Assembly (NCBI RefSeq): GCF_003946325.1
Contig: NZ_RHNT01000001.1
Coordinates: forward strand, 183,787-247,786
DNA: 64,000 bases
Reading direction: 5' to 3'
From: Companilactobacillus furfuricola
Lineage (GTDB): Bacteria > Bacillota > Bacilli > Lactobacillales > Lactobacillaceae
The translations under genes were made by a program, and so were the position numbers. How positions within the stretch are numbered: position 1 is the first letter of the stretch; the number at the start of each line of letters is the position of its first letter. This document shows positions 1 to 9,013 of this stretch, piece after piece. The notes beneath the pieces are model-generated. The model was not told where the DNA came from and made no database searches. It was given only the letters and a program-made list of their open reading frames with translations.

Positions 1-480
1 TTGATTAGGAACGCCATTAGCAAAGTCATGACCAAAGACATGCTTTTCCAAGTTGGAAATTCTTCTTAAAATATCATAAGTAGAAGCATCTTGCTTAGCC
101 TTATTATTATTGTAATTTGGCATAGAAGCGGACTTTGGTTGTGTAGGAATTGTCCGATTCATTCTTTGACGTCCATTTTGATTGTTGTTTTGAGCGTTAT
201 TAGGCTGGTTGGTTTGTGGGATCGAATTCAGTTGCTGTTGAAGACGATTATTTTCAGCCTTGAGACGATTTAGCTCATTAGAATATGATTCATAGTCTTT
301 AATAATACCATCTAAAAATTGGTCAACTTCTGCTTGATCGTAGCCACGCATTTTAGTCTTGAATTCTTTTTGTAAAATATCGTTTGGTTGGAAGTTCAAA
401 AAGAATTTATTGTTTGGTTGTTGTTGTGGTTGTTGTTGTGGATTGAATCCATTTCCATTCATTTGATTCATGTTATTCAT
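1..480 (-). CDS. gpsB: Cell division protein GpsB (DivIVA family), 3' end outside window
   Basis: GpsB is a coiled-coil adaptor at the septum that links PBP1-type synthases to the divisome. The first 160 codons are visible and the frame runs off the left edge without a stop. The start ATG (480) follows a GGGGTG ribosome site. The family core begins near residue 29 with FQPNDILQKEFKTKMRGYDQ and VDQFLDGIIKDYESY, then a coiled coil (NELNRLKAENNRLQQQL). An Asn/Gln-rich linker follows, and then the C-terminal helix region (TYDILRRISNLEKHVFG). An Asn/Gln-rich extension of about 25 residues precedes the core, which usually starts almost at residue 1. ypsA lies directly upstream in the same direction, as in Bacillus. 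ponA, a known GpsB partner in Bacillus, is 1.3 kb away on the other strand. Confidence 0.93.
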   Translation of the reverse strand, partial: MNNMNQMNGNGFNPQQQPQQQPNNKFFLNFQPNDILQKEFKTKMRGYDQAEVDQFLDGIIKDYESYSNELNRLKAENNRLQQQLNSIPQTNQPNNAQNNNQNGRQRMNRTIPTQPKSASMPNYNNNKAKQDASTYDILRRISNLEKHVFGHDFANGVPNQ

Positions 481-518
481 AATTTGCACCCCAATTATTT
501 ATTTATTGACAAATTTAA

Positions 519-1070
519 TTACTCTTCCGACAAACTATTAGCAAAATCCTGCATTGCATCAAAATCTACCAACTCCAAGGAATAGTCATTCCCCTTATCG
601 AGATAATTTTCTATTGCAGAATAATCATACTTTGGCTTCCCTCCACTATCAGGATCGTAAAATAATAGCGCCCCATCAGTATGTTGCAGCATAAAATTCT
701 GCCAAGTTCTTAGTTGTATACCTGAATGATAACCTAAATTAGTGATTTTATTTACGTAGTCGGCATTTCTTAAAAAAATATTTAGTAATGACTGATTGTT
801 CTCATTCCACTGACTGCCAAAGTTAGCAAATGGTAAAATGACTGCATGTTTAACATTATATCCTTTTTCTTGAATAGATTGCACTGCTGGACCCACAAAT
901 TGTTCCGTTCCCATTTGGGCGCCGGTGATGATCCATTCACAGCCATCTTCAACATAGTTAGTTATCCGTTCCTCAAGAAATTTTTTGATAACTTTCGATT
1001 TTGGATCATCGGGCTTGAAAATCCCTAATTCGTAGGATCTATACCCGGTTATCCATAAATTCTTGATCAC
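519..1070 (-). CDS. ypsA: YpsA family SLOG-domain protein (DUF1273)
   Basis: This 183-aa protein of the SLOG/Rossmann superfamily has no established biochemical reaction; B. subtilis and S. aureus relatives influence cell division. The N-terminus LWITGYRSYELGIF and the later WIITGAQMGTEQF, VILPFANFGSQWNE and ALLFYDPDSGGKPKYD segments match the family. I choose GTG at 1070 because GGAGG lies 7 nt upstream and the family normally begins at this point. The longer reading to 1289 would run deep into the divergent recU gene and adds sequence unlike the family. The stop lies 38 nt upstream of the gpsB start, so the two are probably co-transcribed. Confidence 0.85.
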   Translation of the reverse strand: MIKNLWITGYRSYELGIFKPDDPKSKVIKKFLEERITNYVEDGCEWIITGAQMGTEQFVGPAVQSIQEKGYNVKHAVILPFANFGSQWNENNQSLLNIFLRNADYVNKITNLGYHSGIQLRTWQNFMLQHTDGALLFYDPDSGGKPKYDYSAIENYLDKGNDYSLELVDFDAMQDFANSLSEE

Positions 1071-1136
1071 AGAGATCCCTCCAATAATTTTATTTTCTGC
1101 TATCATGGTATAATTCTTCAAGTAGGAGTTGATAAT

Positions 1137-1763
1137 TTGAAATTTAACTACCCTGATGGCCGAAAATTCGAACAACGTTCCAAGCCATCTCAGTTGTCTA
1201 CTACCGCTGCCAAGAAAGTTATCTTTGGTGATCGTGGTATGCGACTGGAAGATGAAATAAATGAAAGCAATAAGTATTATCGTGCTCACGAAATTGCGGT
1301 AATATACAAGAAACCAACACCTTTACAGATCGTTAAAGTAGATTATCCTAAGCGCTCGAGAGCCGTAATCAAAGAAGCCTACTTTCGACAAGCATCTACT
1401 ACTGATTATAACGGTGTTTATCAAGGTTACTATATTGATTTTGAGGCTAAGGAAACAACTAATAAGAATACGTTTCCACTCAAGAACTTTCATCAACATC
1501 AGATCGATCATTTGCGTGCTTGTCAAAAGCAAGATGGTATTTGTTTTGTGATCATCAAATATGTCACACTCAACAGATATTTTATCATGCCTGCGACTAA
1601 CCTGTTTAAATACTGGGAAGGTCAACGCAATGATGGACCAAAATCGATCCAATTGTCACAAGTAGTTGCGGATTCATATGAAATTAAATCAAATTATAAT
1701 CCCACACTACCCTATGTTGACATTATTAAGAAATTAATCGCAAAAAGGAAGGAGAAACAATGA
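1137..1763 (+). CDS. recU: Holliday junction resolvase RecU
   Basis: This 208-aa Holliday junction resolvase of Gram-positive bacteria cuts four-way junctions during recombination and chromosome segregation. Family signatures are RGMRLEDEINESNKYY, the KKPTPLQIVKVDYPKRS block, AVIKEAYFRQASTTDYNG and the nuclease core YIDFEAKET with the acidic residues and lysine of the active site, then FPLKNFHQHQIDHL. The start is TTG at 1137, with AGGAG 8 nt upstream; no better ATG exists. The stop overlaps the ponA start (ATGA), so translation is probably coupled. The recU-ponA pair is classical in Firmicutes. Confidence 0.95.
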   Translation: MKFNYPDGRKFEQRSKPSQLSTTAAKKVIFGDRGMRLEDEINESNKYYRAHEIAVIYKKPTPLQIVKVDYPKRSRAVIKEAYFRQASTTDYNGVYQGYYIDFEAKETTNKNTFPLKNFHQHQIDHLRACQKQDGICFVIIKYVTLNRYFIMPATNLFKYWEGQRNDGPKSIQLSQVVADSYEIKSNYNPTLPYVDIIKKLIAKRKEKQ

Positions 1764-4210
1764 ATAATACTCCTAATAATCAACCTCGAGTCAAGAACTC
1801 TCCTTTCAAGAATATTTTGAAATGGTTAGGGATCTTGCTAGGGACTGCAATTACGGTCTTTTTAGTAATATTCATTTTTTACGCTTTCAAGGCTCCTGCA
1901 ATTAGCCAAGAATTATTGCAAAGTGGTGGTTCTTCGACCATCGTTGATACTAAAGGAAACCAAGTCGGTTCACTCGGCTCCAACAAAAGAAATTACGTGA
2001 CAATCGACAAAGTTCCTCAACAAATGCAAGATGCCGTAATTTCTATCGAAGATAAGAACTTTTACAATGAAACATTTGGTATCGATCCTGTGCGGATCGT
2101 TAAGTCTGCTTTCAACAATGTAACCAACGATACATTACAAGGTGGAAGTACTTTGACGCAACAACTAGTTAAGCTGACTGTTTTCTCAACTGACGCTAAA
2201 GATCAAACTTTCAAGCGGAAAATGCAAGAAGCTTGGTTAGCAATGAAAGTCAGTCATGACTTTTCTAAACAGCAGATCCTTGAATTTTATGTTAATAAAG
2301 TTTATATGAATAATGGTGTTTACGGTATCGAAACTGGATCAAAATACTATTACGGTAAGTCGCTCGACAAACTGTCGTTAGCACAGATGGCAATGCTTGC
2401 AGGTCTTCCTAATGCTCCTAGTAATTATGATCCCTATACCCACCCAGAAGCTGCCAAAGAGCGCCGTGATTTAGTCTTACGTGCAATGTACAACAATAAG
2501 AAGATCACGCAAGCTCAGGAACAAGAAGCAATCAACACGCCGATCGATTCTGGTTTAGAGCCATTTAAAGAAAATACTACTGGCGATGACGAGAATAAGA
2601 TGATCACCGATCCATACATTAAAGAAGCTATTTCAGAAGTTAGGGCTAAAGGCTTTGATCCTTATCGTGATAATCTTAAGATCACTGTCAATATGGATTA
2701 TAATGCGCAAAAACGTCTCTACAATATCGTCAATTCCTCAAACTATGTCCAATATCCTGATTCCAAGATGCAAGTTGGTGCCACGGTCGTTGACCCTAGC
2801 AACGGTAAAGTAGTTGCTATGGTTGGTGGACGTAATTTGAAGAATATCCAGTTTGGTTTGAATCGAGCGGTCCAAACATCCAGAAGTAATGGTTCAACTA
2901 TGAAACCAGTAATGGATTACGGTCCTGCGATCGAGTATTTGAATTGGTCGACTTATCACCAATTAGATGATACAAAATACGTTTATCCTGGTACTAATAT
3001 TGTCTTGAAAGACTGGGATGAGACTTACAAAGGACAAATGAGCTTGCGGGAAGCTTTAGCAACCTCAAGAAATGTCCCTGCGATCAAGACTTTAGATGCT
3101 GTCGGCTTTAAGAAAGCCATTGGTTTTGCTAAGGACTTAGGTATGAATGTTTCTGAAGATAAAGGGACTTCGCAAGGTATCGGTGCTGATGCTTCTAGTC
3201 TTCAAGGTGCTGCAGCTTATGCTGCTTTTTCAAATGGCGGTAATTACTACAAACCTAGCTATGTATCTAAGATCGAGACTTCAGATGGTATCACCCACTC
3301 ATATCACTCTGAACCTAAACGTGTCATGAAAGCTTCAACTGCTTACATGATCACTGACATTCTAAAAGAAGTGCCAACTAGCACTGGCTTTGCCGACTAC
3401 GCAATGATTTCAGGATTGCATCAGGCTGGTAAAACTGGGACGACAAATTATTCTGACGATGCTATCAGTTCTAATCCTAGTTTAAGTGGTAAATCTAAGG
3501 ATTCTTGGTACAACGGTTATACGAAGAATTATTCGATGAGCGTCTGGACCGGTTATGACTCCCCTAATCAAAATGGGATCGATTCGACATACCAAAGTGT
3601 TGCAGGAAAGATCTACAAAGCTGAAATGCAATACTTAAGCAGTGATGTCACGAACTCCGATTGGAAGAAGCCTAGTTCAGTAGTATCTTTGAAGATTAGA
3701 AATAACGGTTCAACTACGCCGATTGTAGCGAACCCTAGATCTTCTTCAAGTTCATACACAACTGAATTGTTCGTCCGTGGTCATGCACCTTCTAATCCAT
3801 ACAAGAACTACTCTGGATCATCCAGTTCTAGTTCTTCATCCAGTTCTGAAGAAGTCATCCCAAACCGTCGTCCAAGTTCGGATGATGACGAAACTAGCGA
3901 AAATTCCAACACTAATGAAATGAACGGCAATACCGATACTGGTGATGGAACAAACAGTCAAACTGATCAAAACAACAGTAACAACACCACTGGTAATACT
4001 GGCGGCAATACAACTGGTAATACTGGTGGAACTACTGGAAATACCGGTGGCAATACCGGCGGTGGAACTACTGGTGGTTCTACAAGCCCTGGTGGTAACA
4101 CTGGCAACACCGGTGGAACTACTGGTGGTTCTACCGGCAACACTGGTAATAATGGAGCAGGTACGCAAGGCTCCAACACACAAAGTGGTAGTGAACAAAC
4201 ATTTGAGTAA
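1760..4210 (+). CDS. ponA: Class A penicillin-binding protein 1A (transglycosylase/transpeptidase)
   Basis: This bifunctional peptidoglycan synthase of 816 aa has a short cytoplasmic tail and a membrane anchor at about residues 22-44. The GT51 glycosyltransferase domain contains catalytic EDKNFY (Glu97) and GGSTLTQQ (128-135). The transpeptidase domain contains the nucleophile motif STMK (Ser379-Lys382), SRN (436-438) and KTGT (558-561). After about residue 685 comes a serine stretch, then an acidic Asn/Thr segment and a Gly-Thr-Asn tail (about 740-800) built of TGNTGG-like units; this is low-complexity and probably lies in the wall. A ribosome site (GGAGAAAC) sits in the end of recU. A strong hairpin terminator follows. 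Confidence 0.96.
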   Translation: MNNTPNNQPRVKNSPFKNILKWLGILLGTAITVFLVIFIFYAFKAPAISQELLQSGGSSTIVDTKGNQVGSLGSNKRNYVTIDKVPQQMQDAVISIEDKNFYNETFGIDPVRIVKSAFNNVTNDTLQGGSTLTQQLVKLTVFSTDAKDQTFKRKMQEAWLAMKVSHDFSKQQILEFYVNKVYMNNGVYGIETGSKYYYGKSLDKLSLAQMAMLAGLPNAPSNYDPYTHPEAAKERRDLVLRAMYNNKKITQAQEQEAINTPIDSGLEPFKENTTGDDENKMITDPYIKEAISEVRAKGFDPYRDNLKITVNMDYNAQKRLYNIVNSSNYVQYPDSKMQVGATVVDPSNGKVVAMVGGRNLKNIQFGLNRAVQTSRSNGSTMKPVMDYGPAIEYLNWSTYHQLDDTKYVYPGTNIVLKDWDETYKGQMSLREALATSRNVPAIKTLDAVGFKKAIGFAKDLGMNVSEDKGTSQGIGADASSLQGAAAYAAFSNGGNYYKPSYVSKIETSDGITHSYHSEPKRVMKASTAYMITDILKEVPTSTGFADYAMISGLHQAGKTGTTNYSDDAISSNPSLSGKSKDSWYNGYTKNYSMSVWTGYDSPNQNGIDSTYQSVAGKIYKAEMQYLSSDVTNSDWKKPSSVVSLKIRNNGSTTPIVANPRSSSSSYTTELFVRGHAPSNPYKNYSGSSSSSSSSSSEEVIPNRRPSSDDDETSENSNTNEMNGNTDTGDGTNSQTDQNNSNNTTGNTGGNTTGNTGGTTGNTGGNTGGGTTGGSTSPGGNTGNTGGTTGGSTGNTGNNGAGTQGSNTQSGSEQTFE

Positions 4211-4231
4211 CTAATTGTTTAGCCTATTTAA

Positions 4232-4267
4232 AAAGGTCAAAACCGATTTTTGGTTTTGACCTTTTTT
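4232..4267. terminator. Bidirectional terminator between ponA and nth
   Basis: Perfect stem AAAGGTCAAAACC / GGTTTTGACCTTT followed by a T run on the plus strand and preceded by an A run, so it can serve ponA (plus) and nth (minus). Confidence 0.85.
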
Positions 4268-4305
4268 GTTTGGAAGAAAGCTGTGCAAGGCAGCGGTCCC
4301 TTATC

Positions 4306-4953
4306 TTATTTCAATTTGTTAGCTTCATTTAACTCATCACATTGAATGATCAGTTGATTTGTTTCTTCGTCTACTGGCACCTTCATTGAATATTTGCGAC
4401 CATATTCGATCATGGTGTGATGAGCCCGGTGCAACTCTTCAGGCTTCATGACCGAGACGATCTTTTTCTCCACTTGTAAAACGGAAGCATCTTCTTCAAC
4501 AAAATGAAGTCGCTTAGAGATCTTAGCAACATGAGTATCAACGGCAAACGTTGGTTGATCGAAAACGTCACTCAAGACGACGTTAGCGGTCTTTCGCCCT
4601 GCCCCAGGTAATTTCATGATCTCACTACGAACTGATGGAACAACATCATTATATTGCTCATGGATCACTTTTGCCGTCCTAATGATATTCTTTGCCTTAT
4701 TGTGAAATAATCCGACACTCTTAATGATATCTTCAACATCACTTAATGGGGCATCCATCAGATCGATAGGATCAGGGTATTTAGAAAATAGCACAGGCGT
4801 AACTTTGTTGACGGAAACATCCGTAGCTTGTGCACTCAAAATGACCGAAACTAAGTATTGAAAAGGAGTTCTCGAATCTAGCGATGGCCCGACTGGCCCA
4901 ATGTCTTCTTCCATTTGATGAATGGCCCAGACAATTTGTTCATTCGTTAACAT
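4306..4953 (-). CDS. nth: Endonuclease III-like DNA glycosylase lacking the Fe-S cysteines
   Basis: This 215-aa HhH-GPD glycosylase/AP lyase removes oxidised pyrimidines. LSAQATD (39-45), the helix-hairpin-helix LPGAGRKTANVV with catalytic Lys121 and the catalytic Asp139 in FAVDTHVAK are intact. In E. coli Nth four cysteines near the C-terminus (187, 194, 197, 203) bind [4Fe-4S]. Here the aligned tail (about 184-215, from IEYGRKYSM) has a single Cys205, so the cluster cannot form. The reading frame is intact and expression is likely, so I read this as a cluster-free active enzyme, not a pseudogene. The start overlaps the dnaD stop (TAATG). Confidence 0.9.
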   Translation of the reverse strand: MLTNEQIVWAIHQMEEDIGPVGPSLDSRTPFQYLVSVILSAQATDVSVNKVTPVLFSKYPDPIDLMDAPLSDVEDIIKSVGLFHNKAKNIIRTAKVIHEQYNDVVPSVRSEIMKLPGAGRKTANVVLSDVFDQPTFAVDTHVAKISKRLHFVEEDASVLQVEKKIVSVMKPEELHRAHHTMIEYGRKYSMKVPVDEETNQLIIQCDELNEANKLK

Positions 4954-5576
4954 TAATATCCCAACTTCTTTCGTCTTTCTTGTAGTTGCTCAGCCGTCTT
5001 GATATTACTCTTTTCCCAACTGATCAGTATCCGATCCATGTACTTCAAAGAATAGGCTTGATTTAGCACGGCTTCCCTTAATGCCAAGCCGATCAATTGG
5101 ATCGAATAATGATCATCATCGATCCATTGATGAACTTGTTCTTGCTCGATCGGCGAGATCGGACGACCGAATTCCACTTCGATCTTCTTAAATAATTCTT
5201 GGGTATCTGACATTAACTTTTGCTGACTGTCATTATTTGCTTGTTGAATAAACAGCGCTTTCAATCGTTCATATACTGGTGTTAATGAGTAAATGTCTCG
5301 TTGTTGGTGATTCTCAACCACGGTCTTTAATTCAATGATGCCCAGCTTGATCATTTCTTGCAATAAATTATATATTTCCGATTCGTCAAATCCAGTATTC
5401 TGAGCAATGTTTTGAACCATCGGGAAATAGTTACCCTTCTGAGCATACATTTGTAAATTCAAGTAGATGATCAATTCTTGTTCATTCATCCCTAAATTAT
5501 GATAATTAGCTATTATCAAATTACTAATATTGGTACTACCACTGTTGAGAAATTTCTCAAACATTTTCTCATCCAT
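4953..5576 (-). CDS. dnaD: DNA replication initiation protein DnaD
   Basis: DnaD helps load the replicative helicase during initiation and PriA-dependent restart. The 207-aa protein has an N-terminal winged-helix domain (about 1-110, including LNLQMYAQKGNYFP and LLQEMIKLGIIE) and a C-terminal DnaB/DnaD-type domain (about 120-205). The latter includes FGRPISPIEQEQVHQWI and the YxxxILxxW motif, here YMDRILISWEKSNI. I use ATG 5576 because TTGGAGTG lies just upstream; a longer in-frame start at 5597 has no such site. It precedes nth with a one-base stop/start overlap, the same order as in B. subtilis, although aspB and asnS are missing from this cluster. Confidence 0.93.
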   Translation of the reverse strand: MDEKMFEKFLNSGSTNISNLIIANYHNLGMNEQELIIYLNLQMYAQKGNYFPMVQNIAQNTGFDESEIYNLLQEMIKLGIIELKTVVENHQQRDIYSLTPVYERLKALFIQQANNDSQQKLMSDTQELFKKIEVEFGRPISPIEQEQVHQWIDDDHYSIQLIGLALREAVLNQAYSLKYMDRILISWEKSNIKTAEQLQERRKKLGY

Positions 5577-5619
5577 TAATTTCACTCCAAAAATCATAAA
5601 TTATTCCACAATGTAAAAA

Positions 5620-5652
5620 TGACAATATTCGCATAATTGAATATTGCCATTA
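5620..5652 (-). terminator. Possible weak terminator or spacer hairpin between ypmB and dnaD
   Basis: Inverted repeat CAATATTC / GAATATTG with an 8-nt loop; read on the minus strand it is followed by a short T-rich stretch. AT-rich, so only weakly supported. Confidence 0.4.
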
Positions 5653-5667
5653 AAAAGTGAGGTTCCA

Positions 5668-6147
5668 CTAAATATTATTGATTAATTGTACACTTTTGCC
5701 CGTTTTGAAGTCGACTAAATTGTACCCGATCGAACCATTCTTGTTCTTGAATGCCACTTCCCAAGTAGGCTTATTCTTGTAGAGCCCTAAATTGATGTGC
5801 AAGATCTTACTAGGATCATATCGAGTAGCAACACCGTCGATGACAGTTTGGCGAACTGGCGCTTTACCTTTGTCAACGACAGTCGTCTTCCCAGTTTTGG
5901 CGTTGATTATTACGTAACGATATTGCTTGCTATTAGTTAGCCCACCAACAGAGTAATATTGTTTTTGACGTGAAAAATTGCCAAAATAATCCGGTTGAGT
6001 GATCTTTGCGCTTGTCTGAGCAATATCATACGATTGTGATTTCGCACTAGAGTAAGGAGCAAAAGATAAATTAATATATGTGATCAATGAGACCACGGCT
6101 AAGGCAATTAATGAGATTGCTAATAAAATCTTTGTGTTTCTAGTCAT
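5668..6147 (-). CDS. ypmB: YpmB-like membrane-anchored protein (PepSY-like/DUF5590)
   Basis: This 159-aa protein has one N-terminal membrane segment (about 5-26, ILLAISLIALAVVSLITYI) and an extracellular part with two PepSY-like repeats, visible as KQYRYVIINAKTGKTTVVDKG and a C-terminal YNLVDFKTGKSVQLI. The function is not established in any organism that I know. In B. subtilis ypmB also lies between dinG and dnaD, which supports the assignment. ATG 6147 is preceded by AAGGAAG at good spacing; the longer reading to 6174 is not. Confidence 0.75.
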   Translation of the reverse strand: MTRNTKILLAISLIALAVVSLITYINLSFAPYSSAKSQSYDIAQTSAKITQPDYFGNFSRQKQYYSVGGLTNSKQYRYVIINAKTGKTTVVDKGKAPVRQTVIDGVATRYDPSKILHINLGLYKNKPTWEVAFKNKNGSIGYNLVDFKTGKSVQLINNI

Positions 6148-6195
6148 AAGTTCTTCCTTAATGTTAGTCAACATTCATAGTATAGCAATTTTTAG

Positions 6196-9000
6196 TTAAT
6201 TCAAAAACTTATTTATATCTTTTTTTATATTGGGCATGTTCTCTTGGACGATGTGGATCCCTTGTGGCAATGAGTCGATGATCTTCTTACCGTATGATTT
6301 TGTTAAAATCCGGTTATCAAGCAATAAGATGACTCCACGATCGTGAGGATTTCTTACTAAACGCCCCAGTCCTTGGCGCAGCTGCAAGATAGCTCTGGGT
6401 AAAGTATCAGCCTGAAATACGTTGATACCCTCTTGACTCATTACTTCTTGTCTTACCTTAACGTCAAGCATTTCTGGAGATTCAAAAGGAATGCGCGTAA
6501 CAATTAATATTTCCAGCATTTTGTTTGGAAAATCCACGCCTTCCCAAAATGAATTCGCCCCGAGTAATACTGAACGATTACCGATAGCAAAGCGCTTTTT
6601 GATCTTCTCGTTAGTCCCAGTAACTCCTTGCGCCAAGATTTCCCATTTTTCTTTAACCGAGGTCTCCATCAGCTTATTGTAGACAGCCTCTAGTGTTGTT
6701 AAAGAATTGAATAAGATCATTGTTTGGCGATCTAGATCTTCCAGGATTTCTACAATATATCTCGTCACCATTGAATAATAATCCTCAGTCGATAAATGAG
6801 TGATATCTGAAATATCTTCTGGAATATAGATCTTGCTATTTTTAGCCATGTTATTAGCATCTGGCAAGATCATCATTTCATTGATCTGATTGCTATCAAG
6901 CTGCAGATCTAAGATAAAATGTGAAAAATCTTTTTGGATAGTGATCGCTGCACCGATGGCAAATATCTGGCTAAATGAATCAGTCGTATCCTTGATCAAA
7001 CTCTTGATATCATATTGGCGCCAACTGATTTTGATAGTATTCGGCTCATAATAGTCACGCATATCAAGCTCGATGCCAAAGTCTGAATCTTCTTGTTGAA
7101 TGACCTGTAGCAATTCGTCCATGGCATGCAAGGAGCGTCTGATCTTTGAATTCTCAATGATCAAATTCGAAATGATCCGCGAAAGTTCTACGGAAATGAA
7201 GTTCTTCTGGAAGTTGTACTGATCAAACAAAATATCGATTCGATTAACGACCATAGTCAATTCGACGATCAAGTCCGATAATAGGTCGACTAAGTCAGAA
7301 TTGCCCTTGTTAAAGTCATTTTGATTGAGTAACAAATTGACAAATTGATCGCGCTCCTGGAGTGAAACATTGTCTTGAATACTATTTTCAAAAATGTTGA
7401 ACTCCAGACGTTCCATTAATTCGTCGATTGCTTGAAAGTGCGACTCCATATCTTGGAGATCTTGATAATTCCACAATTGCGTTGTCACTTCGGTAAAGGC
7501 ATAGCGTAAAGTAACGCGATTTTGATACAAGATATCGCTTAGTTTCTTCACGTATTCATTCAGTTTCAAAAAGTCAATCTTCGGCGAAGCAACATCGCGC
7601 AGATTGTCATCAAAATGGTTAGCTTCGTCGACTACCAAATATGAGTCATTGCCCCAGATAGGACTATCGATATTTCTAGCTAAATAAGCTTGATTCGTGA
7701 CCAAGATCAAGGATTCACGATACTTGTTCAGTTGATATTTCCAAAAATCATCGTCAGCAAATAAGGTATTTTCCTTAGGTTCACCACGATGTCTGATGAT
7801 CGTAAAAAGCGGATTGTTATAATTTGTCAGATGGAGTTCGTTAAGATCACCAGTGTCAGTAATCGTTAGCCAAACTAGCATCTTCATCTTCAATAATGCG
7901 GTGTGACGATGTCCTTGATAGTTTTCGATAGCTTCATAAAAGCGATCGATATCAATAAAATTATAACTACTCTTCACTACTTCAGCATGGTAGTTGTGTT
8001 GTGAAACTTGATTCAACAAAGGGATGGACTGATCAACTATTTGTTTTTGCAACACTTTCGTCGTTGTTGCGATAACCAATTTTTTATCGCCATTGATCAA
8101 ATAAGATAGCGGCAACAAATAACCTAAGGTCTTCCCTGACCCAGTTGGTGCTTCGATCAAATTCCACTTGCTGTCAGTACTGTGTTGTTTGGCGTTTTGG
8201 TAAATATCATCCATTAATTTAGCTTGGTTTTCTCGATACTGCAACTTACCATTCAGTAACTTTTGCTTTTGTTGCTTTGATCGAGGATATTTTGTGTGTT
8301 GAGCTATTTGTTCAGTAATGTGGAACTGTTTCTTCCGCAAAACTAATCCATTTTTCTCATAAAGATAATCGGGTAATAATCGTTTATGATCGACCCGACG
8401 TTGATAAATATCTTTGAACACAAGGTTCGTTTCGCGGATCGTGTGTTTGCCTAGATCAACTAGGCTCTTTAAGGTAGTCAGAGGTAGATCTCTGATCTGG
8501 CTTTGAATAACTAAAAATAATTTGGCAGTTACTAAAGCGTCACTATCGGCGCTATGCGGATTGTCGTGCTCAATACTTAAATAACTAGTGAGGTCTTGCA
8601 ACTTGTAGCTACTTACTGTGGGAAACATGATCTGTGAAAGTTCCACGGTATCGATGGCGTTAACGTTCAATTCGTTCAAGCCAACACGATTTAATTCTCG
8701 ATTTAAAAATGGCAGGTCAAAGTTTACATTGTGGGCAATAAAGATCTTATTTTTCAAGAGCTTAAAAATACCTGGAGCAAGTTCTTTAAATTTAGGTGCG
8801 TCTTTGACATCTTCATCGCTCAATCCTGTTAAGGCTGTGATCCGACTTGGGATCGGCACCTCAGGATTGATCTTTTGGTTAAAAACTTTGGTTATCTCAC
8901 CATCTTCGATCAACACACAGCCAAATTGAATGATCCGACCATCATCGTGCCAATTAGCATTAGTCGTCTCGAGATCAACAACAGCATATGAGTTTTTCAA
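6196..9000 (-). CDS. dinG: DinG-type helicase with N-terminal 3'-5' exonuclease domain, no Fe-S cluster
   Basis: This 934-aa protein has an N-terminal DnaQ-like DEDDh exonuclease: Asp9/Glu11 in VVDLETT, Asp95 in HNVNFDLPF, His149 and Asp154 in HSADSD. A superfamily 2 helicase follows: Walker A APTGSGKT (284-291), box II DEAN (458-461), motif V-like GANSFWEGVDFP and motif VI LRQGLGRLVR. E. coli DinG and XPD have four Fe-S cysteines between Walker A and box II; none is present here, and the only cysteine in the protein is Cys28. The start is TTG 9000 behind GGTGATG. The Staphylococcus relative is reported to act mainly as a nuclease, so helicase activity should not be assumed. The gene lies 13 nt after rexA. 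Confidence 0.92.
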   Translation of the reverse strand: MKNSYAVVDLETTNANWHDDGRIIQFGCVLIEDGEITKVFNQKINPEVPIPSRITALTGLSDEDVKDAPKFKELAPGIFKLLKNKIFIAHNVNFDLPFLNRELNRVGLNELNVNAIDTVELSQIMFPTVSSYKLQDLTSYLSIEHDNPHSADSDALVTAKLFLVIQSQIRDLPLTTLKSLVDLGKHTIRETNLVFKDIYQRRVDHKRLLPDYLYEKNGLVLRKKQFHITEQIAQHTKYPRSKQQKQKLLNGKLQYRENQAKLMDDIYQNAKQHSTDSKWNLIEAPTGSGKTLGYLLPLSYLINGDKKLVIATTTKVLQKQIVDQSIPLLNQVSQHNYHAEVVKSSYNFIDIDRFYEAIENYQGHRHTALLKMKMLVWLTITDTGDLNELHLTNYNNPLFTIIRHRGEPKENTLFADDDFWKYQLNKYRESLILVTNQAYLARNIDSPIWGNDSYLVVDEANHFDDNLRDVASPKIDFLKLNEYVKKLSDILYQNRVTLRYAFTEVTTQLWNYQDLQDMESHFQAIDELMERLEFNIFENSIQDNVSLQERDQFVNLLLNQNDFNKGNSDLVDLLSDLIVELTMVVNRIDILFDQYNFQKNFISVELSRIISNLIIENSKIRRSLHAMDELLQVIQQEDSDFGIELDMRDYYEPNTIKISWRQYDIKSLIKDTTDSFSQIFAIGAAITIQKDFSHFILDLQLDSNQINEMMILPDANNMAKNSKIYIPEDISDITHLSTEDYYSMVTRYIVEILEDLDRQTMILFNSLTTLEAVYNKLMETSVKEKWEILAQGVTGTNEKIKKRFAIGNRSVLLGANSFWEGVDFPNKMLEILIVTRIPFESPEMLDVKVRQEVMSQEGINVFQADTLPRAILQLRQGLGRLVRNPHDRGVILLLDNRILTKSYGKKIIDSLPQGIHIVQENMPNIKKDINKFLN

Positions 9001-9013
9001 TATTACATCACCA

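Noticed and set aside
519..1289. Longer ypsA reading of 256 aa
   Set aside because: The extra 73 codons overlap divergent recU, and the conserved start with GGAGG and GTG lies at 1070.
3836..4214. Three long alternative frames across the 3' end of ponA
   Set aside because: They arise from the Gly/Thr/Asn repeat DNA of ponA; no ribosome sites and no recognisable protein features.
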